Assembly: GCF_003352465.1 (NCBI RefSeq)
Contig: NZ_CP031153.1
Coordinates: forward strand, 3,152,987-3,216,986
Direction of reading: 5' to 3'
Length of the DNA stretch: 64,000 nt
Source of the DNA: Kordia sp. SMS9
GTDB taxonomy: Bacteria; Bacteroidota; Bacteroidia; Flavobacteriales; Flavobacteriaceae
Shown: positions 8,341-15,719 of the stretch, in pieces
Position numbering within the stretch: position 1 is the stretch's first letter
Layout of the letters: the number at the start of each line of letters is the position of its first letter
The notes under the pieces: generated by a model
Database searches by the model: none
What the model was told of the DNA's origin: nothing
The model's input: the letters and a program-made list of their open reading frames with translations, nothing else
Position numbers and translations under genes: made by a program

Positions 8341-9312
8341 TTATAGTTGTGGTAAAATAACTTCGCTGATTACATGAATTACACCGTTTGCAGCTTGAAC
8401 ATCAGTAACAACAATGTCACCCATTCTTCCATTAAGGTCTGTAAATGAAGCGCCTCCTGCTGTATTGATTGTAAAATCAGCTCCCAAAGTGTTGTCAACA
8501 GTCATTCCATCCATTAAAGTAGATGCTAATACATTTGCTCCTGCTATCACGTGTGTGTTAAGAGTAGCTTCTAATGTCGCTGTTGGAATGTCTGCTAAAT
8601 CGTTCACACCTTCTAATTCTCCAATTAGATTAGTAAAAGCCTGATTTGTAGGTGCAAATACTGTAAATGGAGCTGGAGTTCCTGTAGTACTCAATGTAGC
8701 TACATACGTAAATGAAGTTTCTCTTGTTAAAGCTGCTACCAAGCTACTAAATGTAGCATCCGCTGTTGCAAATGTTACTACTGTTGGTAACCCGATTACT
8801 GAATTTACAGCATGGATCACTCCATTATCAACAGGTACATCTGCGGTAGATACAGTAGATATTCCGTTTAACACCACACCATCTGCTGTGTTTACATACA
8901 TGTTAAGTGTGTTTCCAGTTGTAGCTTCTTGGGCTAAAGTTTCAATGTATCCAGTCGTTAAATTTCCTGAAGTATTAGTGCCATTCACCACATGATTTAA
9001 TAATACTTGAGTTAATACGTCTACTGGTACTGCTTCTAAATTGGCAAAGCCATTATCAGAAAGGAATGTGTCAAATGCAGTATTATTTGGAGCAAATACT
9101 GTATATTCAGTATCTCCATCTAATACACTTGTTAAACCTGCTCTATCTAATGCAGCTCCTAAAGAACTGTAATCAGAATTCGCAGCTACGAAATCTGCGA
9201 TTGTGTTTGTTGCTGGTGCTACGGTGACTGTATTGTCATCATCACTACAAGATGTAAGTGTGAATAGTGCCATAACAAAAGCCATAAGGATAAATGTTGT
9301 TTTCTTTTTCAT
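8341..9312 (-). CDS. Fasciclin-domain lipoprotein, two FAS1 domains
   Basis: A 323-aa protein with a lipoprotein signal (MKKKTTFILMAFVMALFTLTSC, lipid-bearing Cys22) followed by an acidic SDDD stretch. Two FAS1 domains follow, about 36-175 and 180-322; each has the TVFAPNNTAF / TVFAPTNQAF box and the GVIHAVNSVI / GVIHVISEVI box. FAS1 proteins act in surface adhesion; in bacteria the ligands are mostly unknown. Its promoter region (9359-9445) carries two copies of the 30-bp dyad shared with the photolyase cluster, suggesting co-regulation. Confidence 0.93.
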   Translation of the reverse strand: MKKKTTFILMAFVMALFTLTSCSDDDNTVTVAPATNTIADFVAANSDYSSLGAALDRAGLTSVLDGDTEYTVFAPNNTAFDTFLSDNGFANLEAVPVDVLTQVLLNHVVNGTNTSGNLTTGYIETLAQEATTGNTLNMYVNTADGVVLNGISTVSTADVPVDNGVIHAVNSVIGLPTVVTFATADATFSSLVAALTRETSFTYVATLSTTGTPAPFTVFAPTNQAFTNLIGELEGVNDLADIPTATLEATLNTHVIAGANVLASTLMDGMTVDNTLGADFTINTAGGASFTDLNGRMGDIVVTDVQAANGVIHVISEVILPQL

Positions 9313-9358
9313 AACAATTTTATTGCTTTTTGTTTTTAATTGTTTTTAACGATCAATA

Positions 9359-9366
9359 CAAAGATA
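9359..9366 (-). promoter_or_regulatory. -7 element of the fasciclin gene
   Basis: The complement of these bases reads TATCTTTG, a perfect TAnnTTTG -7 box for leftward transcription. The 30-bp dyad at 9374-9403 begins 7 bases upstream, where the -33 region would be, as expected for a regulated promoter. Confidence 0.65.
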
Positions 9367-9373
9367 AATAAAA

Positions 9374-9403
9374 TGTTTAAACAATTTTAAAAAAGATTAA
9401 ACA
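9374..9403. promoter_or_regulatory. 30-bp dyad operator candidate, copy A
   Basis: TGTTTA at 9374-9379 and TAAACA at 9398-9403 form an inverted repeat of total length exactly 30 bp. Four other sites with the same geometry occur in this cluster (9416, 13422, 13475, 19921). It lies directly upstream of the -7 box of the FAS1 gene. Confidence 0.6.
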
Positions 9404-9415
9404 AAAATTGTTAAT

Positions 9416-9445
9416 TGTTTGTTAAAAGCTTTAAAAGGTTAAACA
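9416..9445. promoter_or_regulatory. 30-bp dyad operator candidate, copy B
   Basis: TGTTTG at 9416-9421 and TAAACA at 9440-9445, again spanning exactly 30 bp, 42 bp from copy A. One arm has a single mismatch to the family consensus. It sits between the photolyase stop codon and the FAS1 promoter. Confidence 0.5.
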
Positions 9446-9460
9446 GAAAAATCACTTATT

Positions 9461-10771
9461 TTAGCTGTTAATTCCACTTTTGTACTTCTCAAGGCAGCGT
9501 TCACGGGCAAATTTGTGTTCTACAATTGGTTTAGGATATGAAAATTCTTGATAGTCAGGAACCCACTTTTTTATATAAATATGATCCTTGTCAAACTTTT
9601 TTATTTGTGTAGTTGGATTGAAAATTCTAAAATAAGGTGATGCATCACATCCAGTTCCGGCAACCCATTGCCAATTTCCAACATTTTGGGCAAGGTCAAA
9701 ATCCAGTAATTTTTTCGCAAAATATGCTTCGCCCCAAGTCCAATCAATTAATAAATGTTTGCATAAAAAACTTCCTGTAAGCATGCGTACTCTGTTGTGC
9801 ATGTATCCTGATTTGTTAAGTTCCCGCATTCCTGCATCTACTAATGGATATCCTGTTTTTCCTTCGCACCACGCTTTAAATTCTTCTTCGTTGTTTCGCC
9901 ATTGAATACCGTCATATTTGGATCTGAAATTATTAGTGACAGATTTTGGAAAATGCCAAAGTATTTGCATAAAGAATTCTCTCCATACGAGTTCTTTTAA
10001 AAAGGTATTGTTTTCAGATTCCAGTCCGTTTTGCACACATTGGCGAACGCTGATTGTTCCAAAACGTAAATGCGGACTTAATCTTGAAGTTCCTTCTATG
10101 GCTGGAAAGTTCCGTGTATCTTCATAATTGTCAATTCTTTGGTCTGTGATCGTATAGGGCAGAACTTTGATGTTTGATTCTTTAAAACCGATATCTTCTA
10201 GTGAAGGGAAATCAAAAGATTCGTTCGCGTAATTTTCAGAGTGAAACTCGCAATCAACACTTTTATAATCTTCTTCTTTGAGCGTTGCAAGCCATTTTTT
10301 GGAATACGGCGTGTATACAACATACGGATCACCATCATCTTTTACAATATCGTCTTGTTCAAAAATCACTTGATCTTTAAAGGTTTTAAATTCAACATCA
10401 TGATCCTTTAGTAATGTTGCAATTTCTTCATCTCTTTGGGAAGCATACGGTTCGTAATCGCGATTTGTATATACCGCAACAACAGAAAATGAGTTTATGA
10501 GTTCTTTGATGACTTCCACAGGTTTTCCATGCTTTACAGCAATAGAAGCATCCTGTTTTTTAAGTGTATGGTTAATTTTTTCTAATTCTTGATGAATAAA
10601 TGTCACCCGTGCATCATCTTCGGGTAATTTGTCAAGAATATCGCTGTCAAAGATGAATAGTGGAATTACTTTGTATCCGGATGTTAAAGCATTATGCAAT
10701 CCGACGTTGTCTGTGATGCGTAGATCTCTTCGATGCCAAAAAAGTACGTACTTATCCTTCATAAGTTCCAA
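9461..10771 (-). CDS. Deoxyribodipyrimidine photolyase (class I cryptochrome/photolyase family)
   Basis: A 436-aa flavoprotein that repairs UV-induced pyrimidine dimers using blue light. The N-terminal antenna domain starts KYVLFWHRRDLRITDN; the C-terminal FAD domain has TSRLSPHLRFGTIS, LVWREFF, GYPLVDAGMREL, GYMHNRVRM and the NWQWVAGTG segment containing the conserved Trp pair, then CDASPYFRIFNP. All landmarks of an active CPD photolyase are present. It is the last gene of the folE-led unit and overlaps the SRPBCC gene by 20 bases (8-11 if the second Met is used). Confidence 0.95.
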   Translation of the reverse strand: MELMKDKYVLFWHRRDLRITDNVGLHNALTSGYKVIPLFIFDSDILDKLPEDDARVTFIHQELEKINHTLKKQDASIAVKHGKPVEVIKELINSFSVVAVYTNRDYEPYASQRDEEIATLLKDHDVEFKTFKDQVIFEQDDIVKDDGDPYVVYTPYSKKWLATLKEEDYKSVDCEFHSENYANESFDFPSLEDIGFKESNIKVLPYTITDQRIDNYEDTRNFPAIEGTSRLSPHLRFGTISVRQCVQNGLESENNTFLKELVWREFFMQILWHFPKSVTNNFRSKYDGIQWRNNEEEFKAWCEGKTGYPLVDAGMRELNKSGYMHNRVRMLTGSFLCKHLLIDWTWGEAYFAKKLLDFDLAQNVGNWQWVAGTGCDASPYFRIFNPTTQIKKFDKDHIYIKKWVPDYQEFSYPKPIVEHKFARERCLEKYKSGINS

Positions 10772-11240
10772 ATAGTTCAGTTAGTTTTTTAGTTCGATAT
10801 TCAAATATTTCTTTTAGTTTAGGTTTTACGATGATGGGATGCATCAATCTTCCCAAAAAGCCTAGTGGAATTTTATAATCTATAATATCTTCCATTTCTA
10901 CACCACCAGGAATTTCTTTGATAAAATGCTTGTGATGCCACATTGTATACGGACCAAAACGTTGTTCATCTACAAAGTAATGTTGATGCTTTACATGTGT
11001 AATTTCAGTTACCCAATGCGTTTTTATATTGAAAACAGGTGTTACCAAATATTGTATTATCTGACCAGGATACATTGCTCTCAATTCTTCTGTCAAGATT
11101 TCAAAACCCATATAGTCAGGCGTAATGGTTTTTAAATTCTTTGGATTCGACAAAAAATCCCATGCCTCTTCAAGAGATATGGGAAAGTTTTGTTTACTGT
11201 GTAGTCTGTACACAATTCCTTTGGTACTAAATTTTTGCAT
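10752..11240 (-). CDS. SRPBCC family protein
   Basis: This 162-aa protein fits the START/SRPBCC hydrophobic-ligand-binding fold (polyketide-cyclase-like). It opens with FPISLEEAWDFLSNPKNLKTITP, the standard first helix-strand signature, and ends IFEYRTKKLTELFG. The ligand is unknown. It is located between tspO and a photolyase gene; SRPBCC genes commonly accompany bacterial light-induced photolyase clusters. The start codon lies 5 bases from the TspO stop, indicating an operon. Confidence 0.88.
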   Translation of the reverse strand: MQKFSTKGIVYRLHSKQNFPISLEEAWDFLSNPKNLKTITPDYMGFEILTEELRAMYPGQIIQYLVTPVFNIKTHWVTEITHVKHQHYFVDEQRFGPYTMWHHKHFIKEIPGGVEMEDIIDYKIPLGFLGRLMHPIIVKPKLKEIFEYRTKKLTELFGTYEG

Positions 11241-11245
11241 AAAAT

Positions 11246-11707
11246 TTAATTAGTGAATAAAATATAGCCGTTCAAAGAATTGGCGACTATCATCCATACA
11301 AAGTAAGGAAGTATGAATAGTGTGTATATTTTTAGTTGTGGTTTGAATTTGAATGTCATAAAGGCGATCAATCCTGTCAATAAAATCAAATTGATCATGC
11401 CTAATAATATGTAATGCTGATTGAAGAATACGTAATTCCAACTGACATTCAACACAAATTGAATCAAAAATAATGTGATGATTGTGCTATTATTCTTTGC
11501 TTCTGTAAGTTTTGCCATAAAAATTGAAAAACAAATCATCACAGTCGTCCAAGCAAATCCAAACACCCAGCCTGGTGGTGTCCAAGGTGCTTTTTCTAAA
11601 TTTGCATACCAAGTTGTTCTAGGACCATCATTCATTAAATAAGCACCCAAACCGAGTGCGCCAAAATTAATGACGAGAAACAGAATTAGCCGAGCATAGA
11701 ATTTCAT
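11246..11707 (-). CDS. TspO/MBR family membrane protein
   Basis: A 153-aa integral membrane protein of the TspO / peripheral benzodiazepine receptor family, with about five hydrophobic helices. The diagnostic aromatic loop WYANLEKAPWTPPGWVFGFAW is at about residues 33-53, and further conserved Trp/Asn residues follow (QFVLNVSWNYVFF). TspO binds porphyrins and is linked to tetrapyrrole and light/oxygen responses in bacteria. It sits inside the light cluster, 3 bases from the upstream SDR gene. Confidence 0.94.
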   Translation of the reverse strand: MKFYARLILFLVINFGALGLGAYLMNDGPRTTWYANLEKAPWTPPGWVFGFAWTTVMICFSIFMAKLTEAKNNSTIITLFLIQFVLNVSWNYVFFNQHYILLGMINLILLTGLIAFMTFKFKPQLKIYTLFILPYFVWMIVANSLNGYILFTN

Positions 11708-11710
11708 ACA

Positions 11711-12394
11711 TTATAGTTTAACACTCACAATTCCACAATCCATGGTGAATATTTGCCCAGACGTGGAACGTGCTTTATCAGAAATTAAAAAGTCTGCCAT
11801 ATCTGCTACTTCTTGTGGTTGCAAGAATTTTTTCAGAGGATGACGTTCGGTAATATTTTCAATCATTTTGTCGTTTCGCAACAGCTTACTTGCCAAATCT
11901 GTATTGGTAATCGTTGGCGCAATAGCATTTACACGAATTGTTGGGGCAAATTCAGCAGCTAATGTTTTTACCAATCCTTCTACAGCAGATTTTGCCGCAG
12001 CAATGCTAGCATGAAAAGGCATTCCCAAGTGAGTTGCCACTGTACTAAATAATAAAATATTAGGATTTGTACCTTTTTTTAAAGCAGGTAGATACTTTTG
12101 TATTGCTTTGACAGCACCAATGACGTTGATATCATAATCGTTTTTAAAATCCTCAATTTTCAATCGGGCTATTGGTTTCAAATTTATGCTTCCCGGGCAA
12201 TAGATTAATGTATCTATTGCCTCCAGTTCGGGAAGTTCATCTTCAAGGATATTACAACTATAATGCGTTAAGTTATTGGATGTGATTTCTGGAGCATTTC
12301 GGCTAATGTTGATTACATTATTGTGTGCTACTTGAGCGGACACAATTGCAGCACCAATGCCTCGGCTACCTCCAATTACTACAATGTTTTTCAT
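11711..12394 (-). CDS. SDR-family protein lacking the catalytic Tyr
   Basis: A 227-aa Rossmann-fold short-chain dehydrogenase/reductase. The NAD(P) glycine motif GGSRGIG is at 8-14, the CPGSI strand at 66-70, Ser117 in LLFSTVA, and Lys135. The usual YxxxK is IAAAK here (Ile131 in the Tyr position), so classical dehydrogenase chemistry is doubtful. The C-terminus NAIAPTITNTDLA and SGQIFTMDCGI is standard. It belongs to the photolyase operon with tspO, SRPBCC and phr. Confidence 0.9.
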   Translation of the reverse strand: MKNIVVIGGSRGIGAAIVSAQVAHNNVINISRNAPEITSNNLTHYSCNILEDELPELEAIDTLIYCPGSINLKPIARLKIEDFKNDYDINVIGAVKAIQKYLPALKKGTNPNILLFSTVATHLGMPFHASIAAAKSAVEGLVKTLAAEFAPTIRVNAIAPTITNTDLASKLLRNDKMIENITERHPLKKFLQPQEVADMADFLISDKARSTSGQIFTMDCGIVSVKL

Positions 12395-12498
12395 CTATAA
12401 AATAGGTTGAGGGTTGTATGTATGTTTCTCACAATGCGTTACAATGCCAACAGTAGTACACCATCAGCATTGCTTCACATTCATTTGGGTGAGAGTGT

Positions 12499-12705
12499 TT
12501 ATTTTAAACGTTTTTCGTATTTTCTTTTAAGAACAGTTAAACGTTTCATGATTTCCATAATTGCAGGATCTTTTTTCTGCTTGTAGATTTCATTAAGACT
12601 TAGTATTAAACGCTTAGCTTCTCTACTTGCAGTAATTTTGTCACTTCTTGATCTAAACTTGGTGTTTTCAAAATTTGATACTTCTGAATAAATAGTAGTT
12701 GCCAT
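12499..12705 (-). CDS. Small basic helical protein, function unknown
   Basis: This 68-aa protein is predicted to be mostly helical and strongly basic at the C-terminus (LTVLKRKYEKRLK). No domain is recognised. Its stop-to-start distance to folE is 3 bases, so it is certainly co-transcribed with folE. A 104-bp gap separates it from the SDR gene downstream. Similar short proteins beside folE occur in related flavobacteria as far as I can recall, but no function is known. Confidence 0.75.
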   Translation of the reverse strand: MATTIYSEVSNFENTKFRSRSDKITASREAKRLILSLNEIYKQKKDPAIMEIMKRLTVLKRKYEKRLK

Positions 12706-12708
12706 AAT

Positions 12709-13410
12709 TTAATTGTTTAAAAAATTTTGTAATTCTAGGATTTTCTGTGGAGCATTGAAAGCTCCACCGTAATACGATGTAATTGTAGTTGATGAGTCAT
12801 CTTTAACTCCTCTCGATGAAACACATAAGTGCTTGGCATCAATAATTACAGCTACGTCATCAGTTTGTAATATTTCGCATAATTCTGAAGCAATTTGATT
12901 GGTCAGGCGTTCCTGAACTTGCGGTCTTTTTGCATAATATTGAACAATTCTGTTAAGTTTCGATAATCCAATTACTTTTCCAGAGGAAATATACGCAACG
13001 TGCGCTTTTCCCATGATTGGAACAAAATGATGTTCGCAGTTAGAGTAAAATTGGATGTTTTTCTCAATAAGCATTTGATTGTATTGATATTTGTTATCAA
13101 ACAATGCTACTTTAGGTTTGTTTTTAGGATTCAAGCCTGAGAAAATTTCTTCTATGTACATTTTAGCAACTCGTTTTGGAGTTCCTTGTAGTGAGTCGTC
13201 AGTTAAGTCTAATCCTAACGTTTCCATAATTTCTGAGAAGTGATAGGCAATTTTTTGTTTTTTCTCTTCATCATCCATTTCGAAAGCATCTGCACGCATA
13301 GGAGTTTCCAAACCTGTTAAAAGGTGTTCATCCCCAATTTCATCATGATCAAATCCATTTAAAGAAATAGATGATCCATTTAATTGGTTTAAAACGTCAG
13401 CAGTTTTCAT
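12709..13410 (-). CDS. folE: GTP cyclohydrolase I
   Basis: The enzyme (233 aa from 13410; a 247-aa reading from 13452 would start inside a putative operator) converts GTP to 7,8-dihydroneopterin triphosphate, the first step to folates and pterins. Zinc/active-site signatures are clear: FYSNCEHHFVPIMGKAHVAY, GLSKLNRIVQYYAKRPQVQE and CVSSRGVKDDSSTTI. In this setting it may supply methenyl-tetrahydrofolate, the antenna cofactor of many photolyases; folE is light-induced with photolyases in some other bacteria. Two 30-bp dyads lie immediately upstream. Confidence 0.96.
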   Translation of the reverse strand: MKTADVLNQLNGSSISLNGFDHDEIGDEHLLTGLETPMRADAFEMDDEEKKQKIAYHFSEIMETLGLDLTDDSLQGTPKRVAKMYIEEIFSGLNPKNKPKVALFDNKYQYNQMLIEKNIQFYSNCEHHFVPIMGKAHVAYISSGKVIGLSKLNRIVQYYAKRPQVQERLTNQIASELCEILQTDDVAVIIDAKHLCVSSRGVKDDSSTTITSYYGGAFNAPQKILELQNFLNN

Positions 13411-13421
13411 ATATATTGAAA

Positions 13422-13451
13422 TGTTTAATTTATTTTGAATAAAATTAAACA
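13422..13451. promoter_or_regulatory. 30-bp dyad operator candidate, copy C
   Basis: The best copy of the family: 10-bp perfect arms TGTTTAATTT (13422-13431) and AAATTAAACA (13442-13451) with a 10-bp spacer. It ends 12 bases before the folE start at 13410, so bound regulator here could also block the ribosome-binding region. Confidence 0.65.
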
Positions 13452-13474
13452 AAATATTGATAAGAACAAAGTTT

Positions 13475-13504
13475 TGTTTAGTTTTTTTATCAAATAATTA
13501 AACA
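13475..13504. promoter_or_regulatory. 30-bp dyad operator candidate, copy D
   Basis: TGTTTA (13475-13480) and TAAACA (13499-13504), total 30 bp, 53 bp from copy C. Directly adjacent on the folE side the minus strand reads AAACTTTG, one mismatch from the -7 consensus TAnnTTTG. Confidence 0.6.
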
Positions 13505-13520
13505 AAAAATAAAAAGTGCC

Positions 13521-13799
13521 TTATTTCTTGGAGATTTTATTGTTGCTGATAGCGCGTTGACGCGAGCATTTAAAGCGTCCTTCAGAGAAATCGCGTTTTT
13601 TTTGATGCTTGGTTTTGCGACCTTGTACACGTTTCCTCCACATTTTAAAACTTGATGCTTTCATTTCTTTGCGCATCAAATCAATAACTTCTTGCTCTTT
13701 GAGTCCAAATTGAAATTGAATAGCGTCAAACGTAGTTCGATCTTCCCACGCCATTTCTATAATTCGGTCAATCTGTCTTGGATTTAAATCGTGTTTCAT
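13521..13799 (-). CDS. TIGR03643 family protein
   Basis: A 92-aa basic protein starting MKHDLNPRQIDRIIEMAWEDRTTFDAIQFQFGL, which fits the TIGR03643 family; this family is typically encoded next to cryptochromes/photolyases. The first 50 residues look like a helix-turn-helix-like domain (GLKEQEVIDLMRKEM), followed by a highly basic tail (RVQGRKTKHQKKRDF). DNA binding is an inference. It overlaps the upstream gene by 4 bases and is the last gene of the first light operon. Confidence 0.87.
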   Translation of the reverse strand: MKHDLNPRQIDRIIEMAWEDRTTFDAIQFQFGLKEQEVIDLMRKEMKASSFKMWRKRVQGRKTKHQKKRDFSEGRFKCSRQRAISNNKISKK

Positions 13800-14224
13800 C
13801 CTTCGTAATAATCTGTAGTGTTCAATACTTCGTTTTTCTGCAAGGTCATTTTTTCAATAAATGCCTTGTTTTCTTTGTAAAGTTTGTTCTTTTCAAATTG
13901 CACAAATTTCCCATCTGCATGAATGCTGAAGAAAGATGAAGTGTAAATATGCAACTTATAATACGGAATTACCCAAGAAAAGCTATTTAATTTTTTGTGA
14001 ATATGTATTAAAATACCTTTTGGACGCAATTCAATGCTTCCGTAATTGAGGTCATCCACTGTATTTAGGTATTGTTTTAGGTTCGGACTTACGTCATGAA
14101 TAATCATTCGTTTAGAGCCAATACCGCGCAATTTGATGCGTTTCATCAGTGGAAATGTTTCTCCCAAATGTGTATCTATGAATCTCGCGGCTTCTTTATC
14201 TGTATACGTTGTATTGATAATCAT
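13796..14224 (-). CDS. Conserved hypothetical protein of the photolyase cluster
   Basis: This 142-aa protein has no domain I can name. It contains alternating beta-like segments (GSIELRPKGILIHIHKKL, WVIPYYKLHIYTSSFFSIHADGKFVQF) and no signal peptide or membrane helix. It is joined to the photolyase-like gene upstream (1-base overlap) and to the TIGR03643 gene downstream (4-base overlap), so it very likely works with the light-response proteins. Confidence 0.8.
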   Translation of the reverse strand: MIINTTYTDKEAARFIDTHLGETFPLMKRIKLRGIGSKRMIIHDVSPNLKQYLNTVDDLNYGSIELRPKGILIHIHKKLNSFSWVIPYYKLHIYTSSFFSIHADGKFVQFEKNKLYKENKAFIEKMTLQKNEVLNTTDYYEG

Positions 14225-15711
14225 TATGAACTTTTTTTGCGATTAGCTAATGTATGTTTTTTTAAAATTCTGAAGTTTTCTTCAATTACCGTATTTTCAT
14301 CTTTCATATTCCATAAAATATCACTAGCGTATTTTCGTGTTTCTTGAAGGTCTACAATTGGTTTTGGGTAATTTTTCCCCACAAAGAAATTCGCCATTTG
14401 TTGTTCCATCGGTGTCATGCGCGATGGTTCGTGCACAAAAGCAGTGTCTAATTCTGCCAATTCTGGAACCCATTGTTTGATAAAGATTCCTTCAGAATCA
14501 TGTGCAATTCCGTTTTTTGTCGGATTGTACATGCGCAACATATTAATACCTGTTTCTCCAGCTTGCATTTGTATTTGCGGAAAGTGAATGCCTGGCTCAA
14601 AATCTAAGAAATACTGAGATAAAATCATGGCTGCCTTTTGCCAAGGTTGCCATAAATTGTGCGTAAAGAACGATACAATTAAAGCACGCATTCTAAAATT
14701 TAAATATCCAGTTTCCTTCAAACAGCGCATGCAAGCATCTACCAATGGATAGCCCGTAGTTCCGTTTTTCCAAGCTTCAATATACCGTTCAGAAACATGT
14801 TTTTTAAGTTTGCGATATCCTTTGTTCAAACTTACAAATTCCATTTCGTCTTCCATTTCAAATTTTTGGATAAAATGTGCTTGCCAACGCAGGCGCGAAC
14901 CAAACGATTCCATTTGCTTTTTGTGAATGTTTTGTTCAATGCAACGAGTGGTTTCTTTCAAAACTTCGCGTACTGAGATATTTCCCCAAGCTAAATATGG
15001 AGACAAGCGACTGCAACTACGGCGCGATAGTAATGGTTTTGAGATGTGTGCGTTGTAATTTATTCCACGATCTCTAAAAAATGTGTTCATGTATTTGAGT
15101 CCCATCGTAGTGCCTCCTTTTTGAAAAGGCGAATCGTGATCTGTTGTCAAATCAGGCAACTGAAAAAAAGAAGCCAAGTGAGCCACTTCTTCTCTAGTGA
15201 ATAGCTGTTCTTTTTTTGGACGAAAAGGTAAAAGCGGTTTGTTCATAAACTCTTCCCACAATTCAATCCAATTGCTACGATCTTGTAAACCTCTAAACAC
15301 GCCATTATTCACATTTTCTTCCCATTTGATCATGTTGTTCAGTAAAAAACGCTTTAAGTTTTTATCACGATCATAGGTCACTTTAATTCCAGTTTCTTGA
15401 TGCGAATAGAGGTGTGAAATTTTATACGTTTCCTGAATGATCTGCAAAGTTCTATTGATGTTTGATCGTACAATTAAAATTTCACTATTAAAAGCAACCA
15501 AAGAATTATTTAAGTCGATTAATGATTCTTTAATAAAATCCCAGTGACGTTCACTGTAGTGCGGATCATTCAGGAGAATATCTTCAAAAACAAATAAAAA
15601 CAACGTTTTTCGTCCGGAAGAAAGTGCATTGTGTATGGCTTCATTGTCTTGAAGTCTCAAATCGCGCTTAAATAGGACGACGTTTATTTCTGTTTTGTCT
15701 TGTATATTCAT
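14224..15711 (-). CDS. Cryptochrome/photolyase-family FAD protein, atypical
   Basis: A 495-aa protein with an N-terminal Rossmann antenna domain (INVVLFKRDLRLQDN, FLFVFE) and a C-terminal FAD-binding domain (SCSRLSPYLAWGNISVRE, GTTGYPLVDACMRCL, LNFRMRALIVSFF). Where the paralogue at 9461 has NWQWVAGTG, this one reads QIQMQAGETGINMLRMYNP, so both Trp of the WQW pair are replaced. The electron-transfer chain therefore differs from class I CPD photolyases; it may be a (6-4)-type repair enzyme, a signalling cryptochrome, or another subclass. Confidence 0.88.
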   Translation of the reverse strand: MNIQDKTEINVVLFKRDLRLQDNEAIHNALSSGRKTLFLFVFEDILLNDPHYSERHWDFIKESLIDLNNSLVAFNSEILIVRSNINRTLQIIQETYKISHLYSHQETGIKVTYDRDKNLKRFLLNNMIKWEENVNNGVFRGLQDRSNWIELWEEFMNKPLLPFRPKKEQLFTREEVAHLASFFQLPDLTTDHDSPFQKGGTTMGLKYMNTFFRDRGINYNAHISKPLLSRRSCSRLSPYLAWGNISVREVLKETTRCIEQNIHKKQMESFGSRLRWQAHFIQKFEMEDEMEFVSLNKGYRKLKKHVSERYIEAWKNGTTGYPLVDACMRCLKETGYLNFRMRALIVSFFTHNLWQPWQKAAMILSQYFLDFEPGIHFPQIQMQAGETGINMLRMYNPTKNGIAHDSEGIFIKQWVPELAELDTAFVHEPSRMTPMEQQMANFFVGKNYPKPIVDLQETRKYASDILWNMKDENTVIEENFRILKKHTLANRKKSS

Positions 15712-15719
15712 CTATGTTT

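Noticed and set aside
12395..12498. A tiny Cys/His-containing frame (ending VYYCWHCNAL) between the 68-aa gene and the SDR gene
   Set aside because: Only 16 codons or fewer from any ATG and no ribosome-binding site; probably chance, though the spacing of the Cys residues is curious.
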